A stretch of 64,000 nt of DNA from Saprospiraceae bacterium (GTDB taxonomy: Bacteria; Bacteroidota; Bacteroidia; Chitinophagales; Saprospiraceae), in contig JALSPK010000174.1 in assembly GCA_026986005.1 (NCBI GenBank), positions 16,738 to 80,737 of the forward strand, read 5' to 3'. The notes under the pieces are model-generated. The model searched no databases, was not told the DNA's origin, and saw only the letters and a list, made by a program, of their open reading frames with translations. Both the position numbers and the translations under genes were made by a program. This document shows positions 18,150-28,043 of the stretch, in pieces (the stretch's first letter is position 1; every line of letters starts with the position of its first letter).

Positions 18150-19081
18150 CTGTTGTGTATTGTTTTAAGTATATCTTCTGCTAATTTTACTGTGTCATAT
18201 CCGTCTTTGACACTTACTCTCGTCTTTGTATTATTAACAATAGAATAATAAAACCCATTTAACTCATCAAATATTGAATTATTTGTATCTTTTTTTAAAA
18301 TAATTTCATTATCAATAATCTTATTGTCCTTTTTCGGGCTATCGAGATACTCAATTATTTTTATTTTCTTAGTTGCTAAGTCAAGTTCTATGAATCTTCT
18401 ATCTGTCCATATTTTCATTGTTCTTTCAAGATACGGATGAATTATACTTGAGGTTAATGAGGCAGTAGTTCCATTTTCAAACAATATATTTGTAGTTGCA
18501 AATTCTAAATTAGTACCATATTTATTTATTCCGGATGCATTGATTGTTGCAACTTTGCCTTTAATAAAATACAGGATAAGATCAATATCGTGTATCATAA
18601 GGTCAAATATTACCGATACATCAGTACCACGCGGATTGTAAGTAGAAAGTCGATTTGCTTCAATATGGATAATCGTTTCATTTTCTAGTCCCAAATCTTG
18701 AGTCACCGGATTATATCTTTCAATATGTCCTACTTGTAGCTTGAGATTCGTACCTGAAACAAGCTGTAATATTTCTTTTGCCTGAGTCGTATCAAAGGTC
18801 ATAGGTTTTTCAACAAACACATGTTTGCCCAAAGATAAAGCCTTCTTTATAAGTTGAAAATGTGAAGAAGTGGGTGTTGTTATATCAATAGCATCACAAT
18901 CCAGCATCAATTTTGTTGGGTCTGAATAGCTTTTAACATTATATGTTTTTTCAATCTCTGCAGATCTTTTCTCATCTGCATCAAAAAAACCTATTACATC
19001 AAATGGTGTATTTAATAGATTGTTGAGATGGAAATTTCCAAAGTATCCTGCCCCAAATAATCCAATTTTTATATCATTCAT
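18146..19081 (-). CDS. Gfo/Idh/MocA family sugar oxidoreductase
   Basis: A 311-residue NAD(P)-dependent dehydrogenase. The Rossmann motif GLFGAGYFGNFHLNNL lies at the N-terminus, the DITTPTSSHF strand follows, and the EKPMTF motif with the conserved lysine is present. The C-terminal domain has HDIDLILYF, matching the usual catalytic His-Asp pair region. Members oxidise or epimerise nucleotide sugars and related compounds. As the first gene of a unit with a lipoprotein and an initiating sugar transferase, it probably makes a sugar for the surface polysaccharide. A WlbA/MviM-like role is possible but unproved. Confidence 0.87.
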   Translation of the reverse strand: MNDIKIGLFGAGYFGNFHLNNLLNTPFDVIGFFDADEKRSAEIEKTYNVKSYSDPTKLMLDCDAIDITTPTSSHFQLIKKALSLGKHVFVEKPMTFDTTQAKEILQLVSGTNLKLQVGHIERYNPVTQDLGLENETIIHIEANRLSTYNPRGTDVSVIFDLMIHDIDLILYFIKGKVATINASGINKYGTNLEFATTNILFENGTTASLTSSIIHPYLERTMKIWTDRRFIELDLATKKIKIIEYLDSPKKDNKIIDNEIILKKDTNNSIFDELNGFYYSIVNNTKTRVSVKDGYDTVKLAEDILKTIHNR

Positions 19082-19397
19082 ATTATATCATTTTTCAAGA
19101 ATGACAATATTATAAAAAAAATAAATTAATACCTATTAATATACTTTGTTTTTTTTGTTTTTATAATTAATCTTAATGATCCATTGATTAGAGTCTACAA
19201 TAAATCAAAGAAATATTTACTGTATTTTAGTTATGAAACCGATGGAACATATTGCTAAATAAAATATGTCAAATCGTAATGTATTGTAAATCAGCACCGA
19301 AAATTATTTGTGTTATTTTTGGCATTCTATTTGTATATAAGAAGTTGAGAAACCATATTTTTATTGGATTTTCATAAAACTTAACTTAATTTTTTAA
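19082..19397. other. Intergenic region between divergent genes
   Basis: About 315 AT-rich bases separating the Gfo/Idh gene from the LuxR-type regulator. The only recognisable signal is TATTTTTG at 19314-19321, a match to the Bacteroidota -7 element facing the regulator, without a correctly spaced TTG. No RNA gene or repeat was seen. Confidence 0.5.
19314..19321 (+). promoter_or_regulatory. Candidate -7 element of the LuxR-type regulator gene
   Basis: TATTTTTG matches TAnnTTTG and lies 77 bases before the ATG at 19398. No properly spaced TTG is seen upstream. Confidence 0.3.
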
Positions 19398-20105
19398 ATG
19401 GCAGATTATAAAATAGCAATAGCAGATGAACATGAGATGTTCTTAGAAGGACTTAAAGTTCTTCTTGAAGCTAATGAGTACCCCGGCTATTCAGTAACAG
19501 CCAAAATTAAATCAGGTAAAGACCTGATTTCACTAATTGAAAATGAAAATTTCGATGCTCTTATTTTTGAAATTAACTTTGTAGATATTGAACCGGAAGA
19601 GTTGATAACTGAATTAAAAAAACGAAACAGTAATGTTAAGCTTTTTGTATTGAGTGCTTACGGAGATATGAACTTGGTTAAAACATGCTTTAGGTTAGGC
19701 GCTGATGGATACTTGCTTAAGTCAAGTAATTCTTCATTGCTTTTTTCAGGCTTGGATACTATTTTTAGAGATGATATTTTTATAGGAGAAAACCTTAAGG
19801 TTGCACCTGTAAAAAATAGCATTGATAAAAACAATATAGAGAAGACTGAAAAAAAAAAGTTTCCTATTGATAGATTTTTAATACGGCAGAAGCTGACTAA
19901 AAGAGAGAAAGAGATTTTAGAGCTTATTTGCAGAGGTATGAGTAATAGGATGATAGCTAAAAAGTTGTTTATAAGTGATCATACTGTTGGAGTACATAGG
20001 AAACACATAATGAAAAAAATGAATGTTTCCAGTACTGCAAATCTGTTAAGCTTTGTTTCAAAATACGAAATATTAGTAAAAAAAATAGAAATGGTAGAGA
20101 GCTGA
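19398..20105 (+). CDS. NarL/LuxR-type response regulator with Glu in place of the phospho-acceptor Asp
   Basis: A 235-residue two-domain regulator. The receiver domain has the acidic pocket Asp10-Glu11 (IAIADEHEMF), the Thr/Ser position Ser86 (LFVLSAYGD) and the lysine Lys108 (GYLLKSS). The phospho-acceptor position, in the motif DALIFEINF, is Glu58 rather than Asp. A linker leads to a LuxR-type helix-turn-helix (LTKREKEILELICRGMSNRMIAKKLF, then HTVGVHRKHIMKKM). The DNA-binding half is intact. Asp-to-Glu often mimics phosphorylation, so the protein may be constitutively active or tuned by another input; this is inference. It lies 114 bases upstream of a giant T9SS cargo gene on the same strand and has no kinase partner beside it. 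Confidence 0.87.
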   Translation: MADYKIAIADEHEMFLEGLKVLLEANEYPGYSVTAKIKSGKDLISLIENENFDALIFEINFVDIEPEELITELKKRNSNVKLFVLSAYGDMNLVKTCFRLGADGYLLKSSNSSLLFSGLDTIFRDDIFIGENLKVAPVKNSIDKNNIEKTEKKKFPIDRFLIRQKLTKREKEILELICRGMSNRMIAKKLFISDHTVGVHRKHIMKKMNVSSTANLLSFVSKYEILVKKIEMVES

Positions 20106-20219
20106 AGGCTTTCTAAAGATATATAAAATTAACCTTCATGAGTATTCTGTATTAATCCATCTGATTCGTGTGATTAAATATTGAAATAAATTTCGTAATC
20201 AATAAATTTTTAAATACTC

Positions 20220-23200
20220 ATGAAAAACAAGAATTTTACAAGTGAATTAGGTGCTGCTGTAAGAAAATCTTACTTAGCATTTATGTTTTTATTTGTGTTA
20301 TTTACAATACAAAATGTAGATGCACAGTGTCCTTTGAGTAGTAATGATTTGGTACAAGTGTCATTAGATGATAATTGTATTGCTGTTGTTACTCCTGAAA
20401 TGATTATTGAAGGGGAAGATGATAATACCGTTTGCGGGTATGAAATCCTCACAATTACCGATGATGGCGTAGAAGTAGGTCATGCTGAAGCCGGAGGAAC
20501 CGGAAACTGGATTTTGGATAACGTGGCTCCTTACTATGGTCATACTCTAATGGCTACTGTTAGCTTTTTGGGAGATCATCATAATTCAACAATGGGAGGT
20601 TTGTATGTGGAAGATAAGATTGCTCCAACATTAAGGTGCTTGGATACAGCTTATGTGTCATGTTCAGAGGATTTGTCAGATTATTTGACAACCAAGTCCC
20701 ATGGGCCTTATGTTGTGGAGTATGCTGCTGTTGTGGAAAATACAGTTGGTCCAAATTATACGAATTTTCCTACAAATCCGATTGTCATAGCATCCGGAGA
20801 TGATGCAAGAATCCCGGTTGTTGTTGATAATAAGGCTAATCAGTCTGAGATTATTAAATATGTAAAAGCTAATTTAGGCTTTACCGGATCTTCATCAGGT
20901 GTGGTTGTTAGAATTGAATCTCCATCGGAGGTTTCTCCTAATACCGGATTTGGTAATGACTATTTTTTCAAGGATAAACAAGCTTTGGATTCATATGTAA
21001 ATGGAACATGGTATATCGTTGTTCAAAACAATAGTGGTAGTACAAGAACTGTCAATTCAGCAAGCTTGACTATAGAGAGTGAAAGTTTCTTGACAATAGG
21101 AGGTGGCGTAATAGTTAGTGATAACTGCTACAATGATAAGACAACTATCGCTGTTTTATCTGATATCACTAGACCGAATGATGATATGTGTGGAGATTAT
21201 TTCCAAGAAAGAAAAATTGTATATCAAGGAACAGACTGGAGAGGAATGAAAACTCCTGTGTGTGAACATGTGATAAGATGGGAGCACAAAGGTCTTAACG
21301 ATATGCAATGGCCTACAAATTATGATGGCCTTGCGGGATCAGAACCACCTTTGTCCTGTTCAGGTAAATTTATGGAGGCAGACATAAGTGGAGATTTTAC
21401 AGAGACAAATATAGTTTGGGATACTAATCACGATGGTTACCCACAACCGGGTGAAGTCGAAGTTCCCACAATAGATGGTAATCCCATATATCCGGATCCT
21501 GCATATTGTATGATTAATGTGACATATTCAGATGAAGTATTTGATAAGTGCCCCGGTTCATATAAGATATTAAGAAAATGGATAGCATACGATATGTGTG
21601 AACAAGGTCAAACCGGAGTAAATCCTAGTATACATTATCAAATCATATTAGTAATTGATAATACTCCGATGGTGTTGTTTTCAAATGTATTACAAACAAT
21701 AGAAGTTGGAGCAGATCCATTTAAGTGTTCAGCTGATAATATAGTGCTTCCGATACCTCATATCGTAGACTATGGATGTAGTGAAGGGTATGATTATGTT
21801 GTAGGATATTGCGATACAGGAAATGGTATATTTGAATATTTTGAAAATATCTCATCAAGAATAGTACCGGATCCTTATGGACAAGAGCATTTGAATACTT
21901 TAGAGTATACAATTGATGGTTTGCCGGTAGGAGAAACTTGTATAAGATATATTATTACTGATGCGTGTGGTAACAAAACATATGCTACATTGACAGTTAG
22001 AGTAGTTGATGATGTTGCTCCAATTCCAATTTGTGATGAACATACAGTAGTTACTGTTTCCTCAGATTGTACAGCTAGAATTAACGCTGAGACATTTGAT
22101 GATGGAAGTTTTGATAACTGTTCAACTGTTGACTTTACAGTCGCGAGAATGTATGGTAATAGTGTTGGAACATTTAAGCCGTATGTAGATTTTGGAGGAA
22201 GTGATGTTGGCAATGATCGACAAGTAGTTCTTAAAGTAACAGATAAAGAAGGAAACGAAAATACTTGTATGGTTTGGGTAAGTATAGACAACAAATTTAA
22301 GGCTCAAATATATTGTCCAAAACCTAGGTATGTAGATTGTGGTACTGATTTGGAAGCTTTGAGCTTAGGTACTCCTGATGTAATATACAACTGTGAGTAT
22401 GACTTGGAAGAAGGAGATATAGTAGAAAATCTTAATAATTGTGGAGTAGGTAATGCTACTAAGACTTGGAAAGTATTAGTAGGAGGCCATGTAGTTAAAA
22501 CATGTACTCAAAGAATTTATGTTAGTAATGATACTCCTTTTACAATGAGAAATAGGGATTGGCCAAGAGATAGAACGAATCTTGTAGGCTGTAGTGATGC
22601 AGATACTGATCCAAGTAATACAGGAGAGCCTGATTTAAGTCATGATGATGCCTGTAGTATGGTAGCATCTACATACTCAGATAGAGTGTTCAATGTGGTA
22701 GAAGGAGCTTGTTATAAGATTTTAAGAGATTGGACAGTGATTGACTGGTGCAATTACAATGATAATAACCCTTATTATATAGGATTACCGGGACATCCTT
22801 ATGAAGGAATGTGGACACATACACAAGTGATCATGGTAAATGATAATAATGCACCGGTAATAACAACATCTTGTGCGACACAAACAATATGTGCTTACAA
22901 TGCTGATTGCTCGGGAGATGTTACATTGGTAGCAGAAGCAGATGATACATGTACTCCTGACGATGAGTTGGCTTGGAGTTATAGAGTAGAGAACAATGAC
23001 GGTGGATTTTATGCTAATGGTAATAGCAATACATTTTCAAAGAATGGAATGGAACTTGGTACTTACCATATATATTGGACAGTAGAAGATAAATGTGGAA
23101 ATATAGATGAGTGTGATTATGTATTTATTGTTAAAGACTGTAAGAAGCCTACACCATTGTGTTATACAGAGATTACTACAGTAGTAATGCCAACTACAGA

Positions 23201-24680
23201 GCCAAGAATGGTTGTTGTGAAAGCGAGAGACTTTGATAGAGGTAGTGATGATAACTGTACTCCGGGTGCGACATGTGGAGATTGTGATACAGAATTGCAT
23301 TTTTCATTCGACTCATTAGGATATGAGGTACAAAAGACATTTACTGAAGCTCATGTAGGTCTTCAAACCCTTAAAATGTGGGTTAGAGATAAGGCAGGAA
23401 ATAGAGATTACTGTACAGTGACTCTTCATGTACAAGATAATGTACCTGGAGGAGCACTTATAGCAGGAAGTTTAGTGACAGAAGACGATAAAACACTTGA
23501 GCATGCTAATGTTGAGGTAGAGGATATGGTTGCACATGAGACTTTGGTAACACAATCAAATGCAAATGGATTTTTCCAGTTCAATGTTGAGGGTAATTCA
23601 AACTATCAATTGACATCAGAAATGGAGGGTAACTACCTTAACGGATTGACTACACTTGACATTGTGATTATACAAAAACATTTGTTGGGTATCAAAAAGA
23701 TTTCCAGTCCATACAAATTGTTGGCTGCTGATGCTAATCAGGATAAAAAAGTGACGGCAAGTGATATATTGGCATTGAGAAAATTGATTTTGGGTTCTAC
23801 TGACAAATTGGAGAAAACAAAAGCGTGGTCATTTATTGATGCGAGCACACAATTTGATGATGCTAAAAACCCTTGGGCCGGTAATGAAGAAATGCATTCT
23901 ATTAATCTGGAAAATGTACTTGAAGATAATATCAACAATAAGTTTATAGGATTGAAGATAGGAGATGTTAACAATTCAGTAGTAGTAAACTCTTCAGGCA
24001 ATATTCATCCTAGAGGAATAGTAAGTCTGGATATTGATAATGTTGAGTACAAAGCAGGACAAATAGTTAAAGTTCCTGTGTATGCAAGCGGATTTGATAA
24101 TGTCGCAGGTATGCAGATAGGAATTAAATATAACAATGCTAATCTTGATATAGCAAAAGTTGAAGCTGGTAAAATGAGTATTGCCAAAGACAATTATGCT
24201 GTAAAAGACGGAGTATTATACATGAGTTGGAATTCAACAAAAGGATATACATATAATGAAGACGAAATTTTATTTACTATCTATTTTACAGCTAAAGATG
24301 CTGGACAATTGATAAACCAATTAGCTGTTGCAAACAAAATTAGCCCTGAGGCTTATAGCGACGACTTAGAAGTGTATGGAATTGAGTTGAATTACAGAAA
24401 TTCGGAGAATGGAGGATTTGCGTTATACCAAAATACTCCAAACCCATTCAGTAATGAAACAGAAATATCGTTTCAATTACCTGAAGCAGGTATGGTCACA
24501 ACAACTGTTTACGATGTAGCGGGTAAAGTGATCGTACAAAAATCAAGTATCTTTGAAAAAGGTAATAATTCTGTTAAAATGAGTAAAAATGATTTGAATA
24601 ATGTTTCCGGAGTACTATACTATAAAGTAGAATTCAAAGGAAATGTTGCTATCAAGAAGATGATTCTTCTAAAGAAATAG
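20220..24680 (+). CDS. Giant T9SS-exported surface protein with HYR-like, dockerin-like and cohesin-like modules
   Basis: A 1486-residue protein with a long signal sequence (SYLAFMFLFVLFTIQNVDAQ). About residues 160-290 resemble a P/proprotein-convertase beta-sandwich. Several cysteine-rich HYR/Ig-like repeats follow (recurring DNxxP, DxCGN and DKAGN patterns). A dockerin-type segment lies near residues 1140-1195, with two duplicated helices (TTLDIVIIQKHLLG and VTASDILALRKLILG) and the calcium-loop pattern DANQDKKVTASD. A cohesin-like domain follows near 1260-1385 (VEYKAGQIVKVPVYASGF, VAGMQIGIKYN). The last 85 residues are a type A T9SS sorting domain (YQNTPNPFSNETEISFQLP, MVTTTVYDVAGKVI, ending KKMILLKK). 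It is expected to be exported and displayed at the cell surface. The function is not known; adhesion or scaffold building is inferred. Confidence 0.85.
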   Translation: MKNKNFTSELGAAVRKSYLAFMFLFVLFTIQNVDAQCPLSSNDLVQVSLDDNCIAVVTPEMIIEGEDDNTVCGYEILTITDDGVEVGHAEAGGTGNWILDNVAPYYGHTLMATVSFLGDHHNSTMGGLYVEDKIAPTLRCLDTAYVSCSEDLSDYLTTKSHGPYVVEYAAVVENTVGPNYTNFPTNPIVIASGDDARIPVVVDNKANQSEIIKYVKANLGFTGSSSGVVVRIESPSEVSPNTGFGNDYFFKDKQALDSYVNGTWYIVVQNNSGSTRTVNSASLTIESESFLTIGGGVIVSDNCYNDKTTIAVLSDITRPNDDMCGDYFQERKIVYQGTDWRGMKTPVCEHVIRWEHKGLNDMQWPTNYDGLAGSEPPLSCSGKFMEADISGDFTETNIVWDTNHDGYPQPGEVEVPTIDGNPIYPDPAYCMINVTYSDEVFDKCPGSYKILRKWIAYDMCEQGQTGVNPSIHYQIILVIDNTPMVLFSNVLQTIEVGADPFKCSADNIVLPIPHIVDYGCSEGYDYVVGYCDTGNGIFEYFENISSRIVPDPYGQEHLNTLEYTIDGLPVGETCIRYIITDACGNKTYATLTVRVVDDVAPIPICDEHTVVTVSSDCTARINAETFDDGSFDNCSTVDFTVARMYGNSVGTFKPYVDFGGSDVGNDRQVVLKVTDKEGNENTCMVWVSIDNKFKAQIYCPKPRYVDCGTDLEALSLGTPDVIYNCEYDLEEGDIVENLNNCGVGNATKTWKVLVGGHVVKTCTQRIYVSNDTPFTMRNRDWPRDRTNLVGCSDADTDPSNTGEPDLSHDDACSMVASTYSDRVFNVVEGACYKILRDWTVIDWCNYNDNNPYYIGLPGHPYEGMWTHTQVIMVNDNNAPVITTSCATQTICAYNADCSGDVTLVAEADDTCTPDDELAWSYRVENNDGGFYANGNSNTFSKNGMELGTYHIYWTVEDKCGNIDECDYVFIVKDCKKPTPLCYTEITTVVMPTTEPRMVVVKARDFDRGSDDNCTPGATCGDCDTELHFSFDSLGYEVQKTFTEAHVGLQTLKMWVRDKAGNRDYCTVTLHVQDNVPGGALIAGSLVTEDDKTLEHANVEVEDMVAHETLVTQSNANGFFQFNVEGNSNYQLTSEMEGNYLNGLTTLDIVIIQKHLLGIKKISSPYKLLAADANQDKKVTASDILALRKLILGSTDKLEKTKAWSFIDASTQFDDAKNPWAGNEEMHSINLENVLEDNINNKFIGLKIGDVNNSVVVNSSGNIHPRGIVSLDIDNVEYKAGQIVKVPVYASGFDNVAGMQIGIKYNNANLDIAKVEAGKMSIAKDNYAVKDGVLYMSWNSTKGYTYNEDEILFTIYFTAKDAGQLINQLAVANKISPEAYSDDLEVYGIELNYRNSENGGFALYQNTPNPFSNETEISFQLPEAGMVTTTVYDVAGKVIVQKSSIFEKGNNSVKMSKNDLNNVSGVLYYKVEFKGNVAIKKMILLKK

Positions 24681-24700
24681 AAAAAATCGTTAAAAAATTT

Positions 24701-24740
24701 AGCCTTTATTCGCAATTTTGCAGCGGATAAAGGCTTTTTT
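24701..24740 (+). terminator. Intrinsic terminator after the giant surface protein gene
   Basis: AGCCTTTATTCGC (24701-24713) pairs with GCGGATAAAGGCT (24723-24735), nearly perfect over 13 bases, followed by TTTTTT. It lies 20 bases after the stop codon. Confidence 0.9.
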
Positions 24741-24815
24741 GTATCTTTATTTTGAAATATTATATTAAATATTGATATAAAATGATTTTTGGCACAGTTA
24801 TTACTATTAATAAAG

Positions 24816-24845
24816 TTGAACTTATAAATATAATTCATACTTTTG
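24816..24845 (+). promoter_or_regulatory. Promoter of the cohesin/SprB-repeat gene
   Basis: TTG at 24816-24818, a 19-base spacer and TACTTTTG at 24838-24845 match the Bacteroidota consensus exactly. Transcription would start near 24852, about 70 bases before the ATG at 24925. With the terminator at 24701, this marks the gene as a unit separate from its upstream neighbour. Confidence 0.6.
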
Positions 24846-24924
24846 TGAAATTATTTTGTTTGTTTGCTTTGAATGTTTTAATGAAGCTCGATTTGATTAA
24901 TTAAGAAATTAAAATTTTATAAAG

Positions 24925-27900
24925 ATGAAAAGATACATAATTGTTGTATTACTGTTTTTTAGCCAATTAGCTTTGTATAGTCAAAGTAACGATTTGAATA
25001 TTTATTTTGAGACAAAAACTTCTGGTTCTGATTATGTCGAAGTCAATGTAAAAGCAGACGGTTATACCCAAGTCGAATCATTTCAAATGTATTTTCAATG
25101 GGATTCTACCGTTTTTGAGTATGATACGGTAAGCAGTTACAATCATTTATTGGATGATAGTGATACTAAGACTATTGACTTTTTTAATGGTGGTTTTATT
25201 GGAGAAGGAATTTTGTCCGCTCAATGGTTTGTTTTTTCAAAAGTGGATTTATCACTTGATGATGGTACTACTCTGTTTACTATTAGATTTAAATACAAAG
25301 GAGATCCTTGCGATGAAACATCGCTTAGATTGGTAGATCCTTTGGTAGATTCTGCTCAAAGATATACATACGTTACTTACTCATGGAGTAATGATGCAAG
25401 TGGGCTTCCTATTGCATTTGATGAAGGCAATTTTAAAATACCTGGAGATAATTGTGGAGAAGGCGGTAATAATTGTAAAGGCTTTACACTAAATATAGAG
25501 AAAAAATGCGCTAAACAAAATGATGAAGTTTGCGTGAAATTCGTAGTTGATAGCTTTATCAATATTTCAGCATTGAATTTTTCAGTTTCATGGGATACTA
25601 CTATAGTTTCATGGGTTAAAATAGGTGATAACTCAAATTGGGCCAGATCTCATGGAGGACATGTTACAACATTTAATCCCCATAGCAATACTTTTAGATA
25701 TCTTATGGATGCTGACCCACCACTAAACTTAGCTAAAGGAGGTTCCTTGATTGATTTGTGCTTTAAAGTGAATCCTGATGCAGCTGAAGGGGATTTAAGT
25801 TTTCTCAGTTTTACTGATAGTTTACCCTTTGATGTAGAGAGCACCACAGAAGATTTTGCAAACTTTTGCCTTGGTGACGGAAGTATTCTAGTAGGAGATT
25901 GTAAAGAAGCGGTAACATTTACTGCCTCAGAGGAAGAGGCCGATTTATCAGAAGAAACATGTGTAAGTATTACAGCAAAACAATTTATAGATATTTCTGG
26001 TTTTCAGATGTATGTCAAATGGGATCCTTCTGTCATAAACTATAAAGGAATCGGGAATGTAAATAAAATTGATATCCAAGAGGGTACAAGTGGAAATATT
26101 GAAAAAGATGGTAACGATGCTTTGACTATAACTTGGAATAATGTTAATACTGTATCTATTGCGGATAATGATACTTTATTCCAGTTGTGCTATACCACAA
26201 TAGGTGAATGTGGTGATAAATCTTCAATAGAAATTAAAGATGGTCCTGAGCTTAAGATTGAGGTTACCAGTGAGGTAAACTTAAATTCAGTTGAACTGGA
26301 ACACATTGAAGTCCCGGGTAGTGTTGAGATAGTCTGCGCTGTGGAAATAGAAAAAATAACTGTTAATAATGTTGAATGCAACGGGGGGTCTGACGGAAGC
26401 ATATATGTAAAAATGGCTTGTGGTACATGTAATTATACTTACAAGTGGAATGACGGTGCATCAGGAGCATCTAGAAATGCAATAGGAGCAGGTAATTATA
26501 TCGTTACAATTACGGATACGGATTCAGGAGATTTTGTGGTTAAAACTATAACTGTTACTGAACCTAGTCCATTGACTGCTTCCGGATCTGTCACAAATGA
26601 AGATTGTGATAATGAAGGAGCGATTACATTAACAGCTGTTAGTGGGGAGACTTCACCGTATTCTTATTTGTGGAGCAATGGAGCAATAACAAAAGATATT
26701 TCCGGAGTTACGGCCGGATCATATACTGTTAAGATCACGGATTCAAAAGGTTGTTCGGAGCTGAATAAATCGTTTACTGTAGGTAGTGATATTGATGAGC
26801 TTACTGTAAATAAAGGAGAAACTCAGAATGTGAATTGCTTTGGTGATTCAGATGGTAGCGTATCTATTTTGGTTGCCGGAGGTTGTAGCCCGTACAGTAT
26901 TAGTTGGAGTAATGGTGCAAAAGATAAAAATGTATTAACAGGGCTTATAGCCGGAGATTATTCAGTAACTGTGACAGATGCAAAAGGAAAAGCTAAAATT
27001 ACCCAATTTACCGTGTCTGGACCTACTTCTAAAATTACAGTAGCGGGGGTCGTCACAGGAGGTTCAAATGCCGGTATTGATATTACTGCTACAGGAGGTA
27101 CTGGCGCGTATACATATAGCTGGACAGGCCCTACGGGATTTGCAGGCAGTACAGATGAAGATCTTACAGGATTGACTATAGGAGGGACATATTCTGTTGA
27201 GGTGACAGATGCCAATGGATGTAAAGAGACAAAGTCTTTTGAGGTGGTTGTAGTTATAGATCCGATATCAATCTCGGATGTCGAAGTGAGTGACTTCAAT
27301 GGATTTGGAGTGAAGTGTAACGGAGATTGTACAGGTACGGTTAGCGCAAAAGTTGTAGCCAATCCACCTTGGGAAGTATTTTTAAATGGTGATAAAATCA
27401 CTTTGCCCTATTCAGGTCTATGTGCCGGTTCTTATACATTGAAAATAGTCGATAACGAAGGATTGACCACACAAGCTACTTTTGAAATAACCGAACCTGA
27501 TGAATTATCAGTATCGGCTGATGAAATTAATTGTACCGATAGTGGCAAAGAAGAAGGAAGTGTAAGCGTGATAGTTAATGGAGGTATATCACCTTTCAAA
27601 TATTATTGGGGCAAAGGGTTTGATGATTCAGCTGAGATTACTGATCTGCCTAAAGGAAAATATTCTGTGGAGGTGACAGATGCAAATGGCTGTAAGGTGT
27701 TGTCTGAAGATTTGAAGGTCGATGATTGCGACAGAAGTGACTGTTATAAAGGTTCCACAATAATATCTCCAAATGGGGACGAATTCAATGAATATTTCTT
27801 AATCAAGTGTTTTGAAGATTTTCCAACTAGTGAACTTAATGTTTATGATAGGTTGGGAAATAAGGTTTATAGCCAATCCAATTACGATGGTAAATGGAAT

Positions 27901-28017
27901 GGACTTGATTTGAATGGCACTCCTCTGTTGGAAGGTAGTTATATGTGGGTATTTTTAGGATATGATGAAAATAATAATAAGAGTATATATAAAGGTACTG
28001 TTACTATTTTAAGATAA
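24925..28017 (+). CDS. T9SS-exported surface protein with three cohesin-like domains, SprB repeats and type B sorting domain
   Basis: A 1030-residue protein with a signal peptide (YIIVVLLFFSQLALYSQ). Three cohesin-like beta-sandwiches occupy about residues 18-175, 190-320 and 325-460; each has the pattern of a (M/N)(Y/F)xxWD strand followed by (T/S)xxFxxxxxYK or LCFKV. SprB-type repeats follow from about 470 to 940, recognised by VxCxGxxDGSxxV, SxGxxPYxYxWSNG, LxAGxYxVxVTDxxGC. The last 85 residues are the gliding-motility-associated (type B) T9SS sorting domain: ISPNGDEFNEYFLIKCFEDFP, LNVYDRLGNKVY, WNGLDLNG, LLEGSYMWVF. The adjacent downstream PorP/SprF gene is the usual partner of type B cargo. 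It is probably a surface adhesin or assembly factor; the ligand is unknown. Confidence 0.86.
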   Translation: MKRYIIVVLLFFSQLALYSQSNDLNIYFETKTSGSDYVEVNVKADGYTQVESFQMYFQWDSTVFEYDTVSSYNHLLDDSDTKTIDFFNGGFIGEGILSAQWFVFSKVDLSLDDGTTLFTIRFKYKGDPCDETSLRLVDPLVDSAQRYTYVTYSWSNDASGLPIAFDEGNFKIPGDNCGEGGNNCKGFTLNIEKKCAKQNDEVCVKFVVDSFINISALNFSVSWDTTIVSWVKIGDNSNWARSHGGHVTTFNPHSNTFRYLMDADPPLNLAKGGSLIDLCFKVNPDAAEGDLSFLSFTDSLPFDVESTTEDFANFCLGDGSILVGDCKEAVTFTASEEEADLSEETCVSITAKQFIDISGFQMYVKWDPSVINYKGIGNVNKIDIQEGTSGNIEKDGNDALTITWNNVNTVSIADNDTLFQLCYTTIGECGDKSSIEIKDGPELKIEVTSEVNLNSVELEHIEVPGSVEIVCAVEIEKITVNNVECNGGSDGSIYVKMACGTCNYTYKWNDGASGASRNAIGAGNYIVTITDTDSGDFVVKTITVTEPSPLTASGSVTNEDCDNEGAITLTAVSGETSPYSYLWSNGAITKDISGVTAGSYTVKITDSKGCSELNKSFTVGSDIDELTVNKGETQNVNCFGDSDGSVSILVAGGCSPYSISWSNGAKDKNVLTGLIAGDYSVTVTDAKGKAKITQFTVSGPTSKITVAGVVTGGSNAGIDITATGGTGAYTYSWTGPTGFAGSTDEDLTGLTIGGTYSVEVTDANGCKETKSFEVVVVIDPISISDVEVSDFNGFGVKCNGDCTGTVSAKVVANPPWEVFLNGDKITLPYSGLCAGSYTLKIVDNEGLTTQATFEITEPDELSVSADEINCTDSGKEEGSVSVIVNGGISPFKYYWGKGFDDSAEITDLPKGKYSVEVTDANGCKVLSEDLKVDDCDRSDCYKGSTIISPNGDEFNEYFLIKCFEDFPTSELNVYDRLGNKVYSQSNYDGKWNGLDLNGTPLLEGSYMWVFLGYDENNNKSIYKGTVTILR

Positions 28018-28043
28018 ATTTGATTAAAGTATAAAGAAAAAAA

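Noticed and set aside
21875..22294. 139-residue minus-strand frame
   Set aside because: Antisense to the giant T9SS cargo gene, with no start context or family motif.
26958..27401. 147-residue minus-strand frame
   Set aside because: Antisense to the SprB repeats; the repetitive composition of that gene keeps the opposite strand open by chance.
26350..27720. Possible DNA tandem repeat array
   Set aside because: The repetition is at protein level (SprB modules) and the DNA copies are too diverged to count as a tandem repeat.
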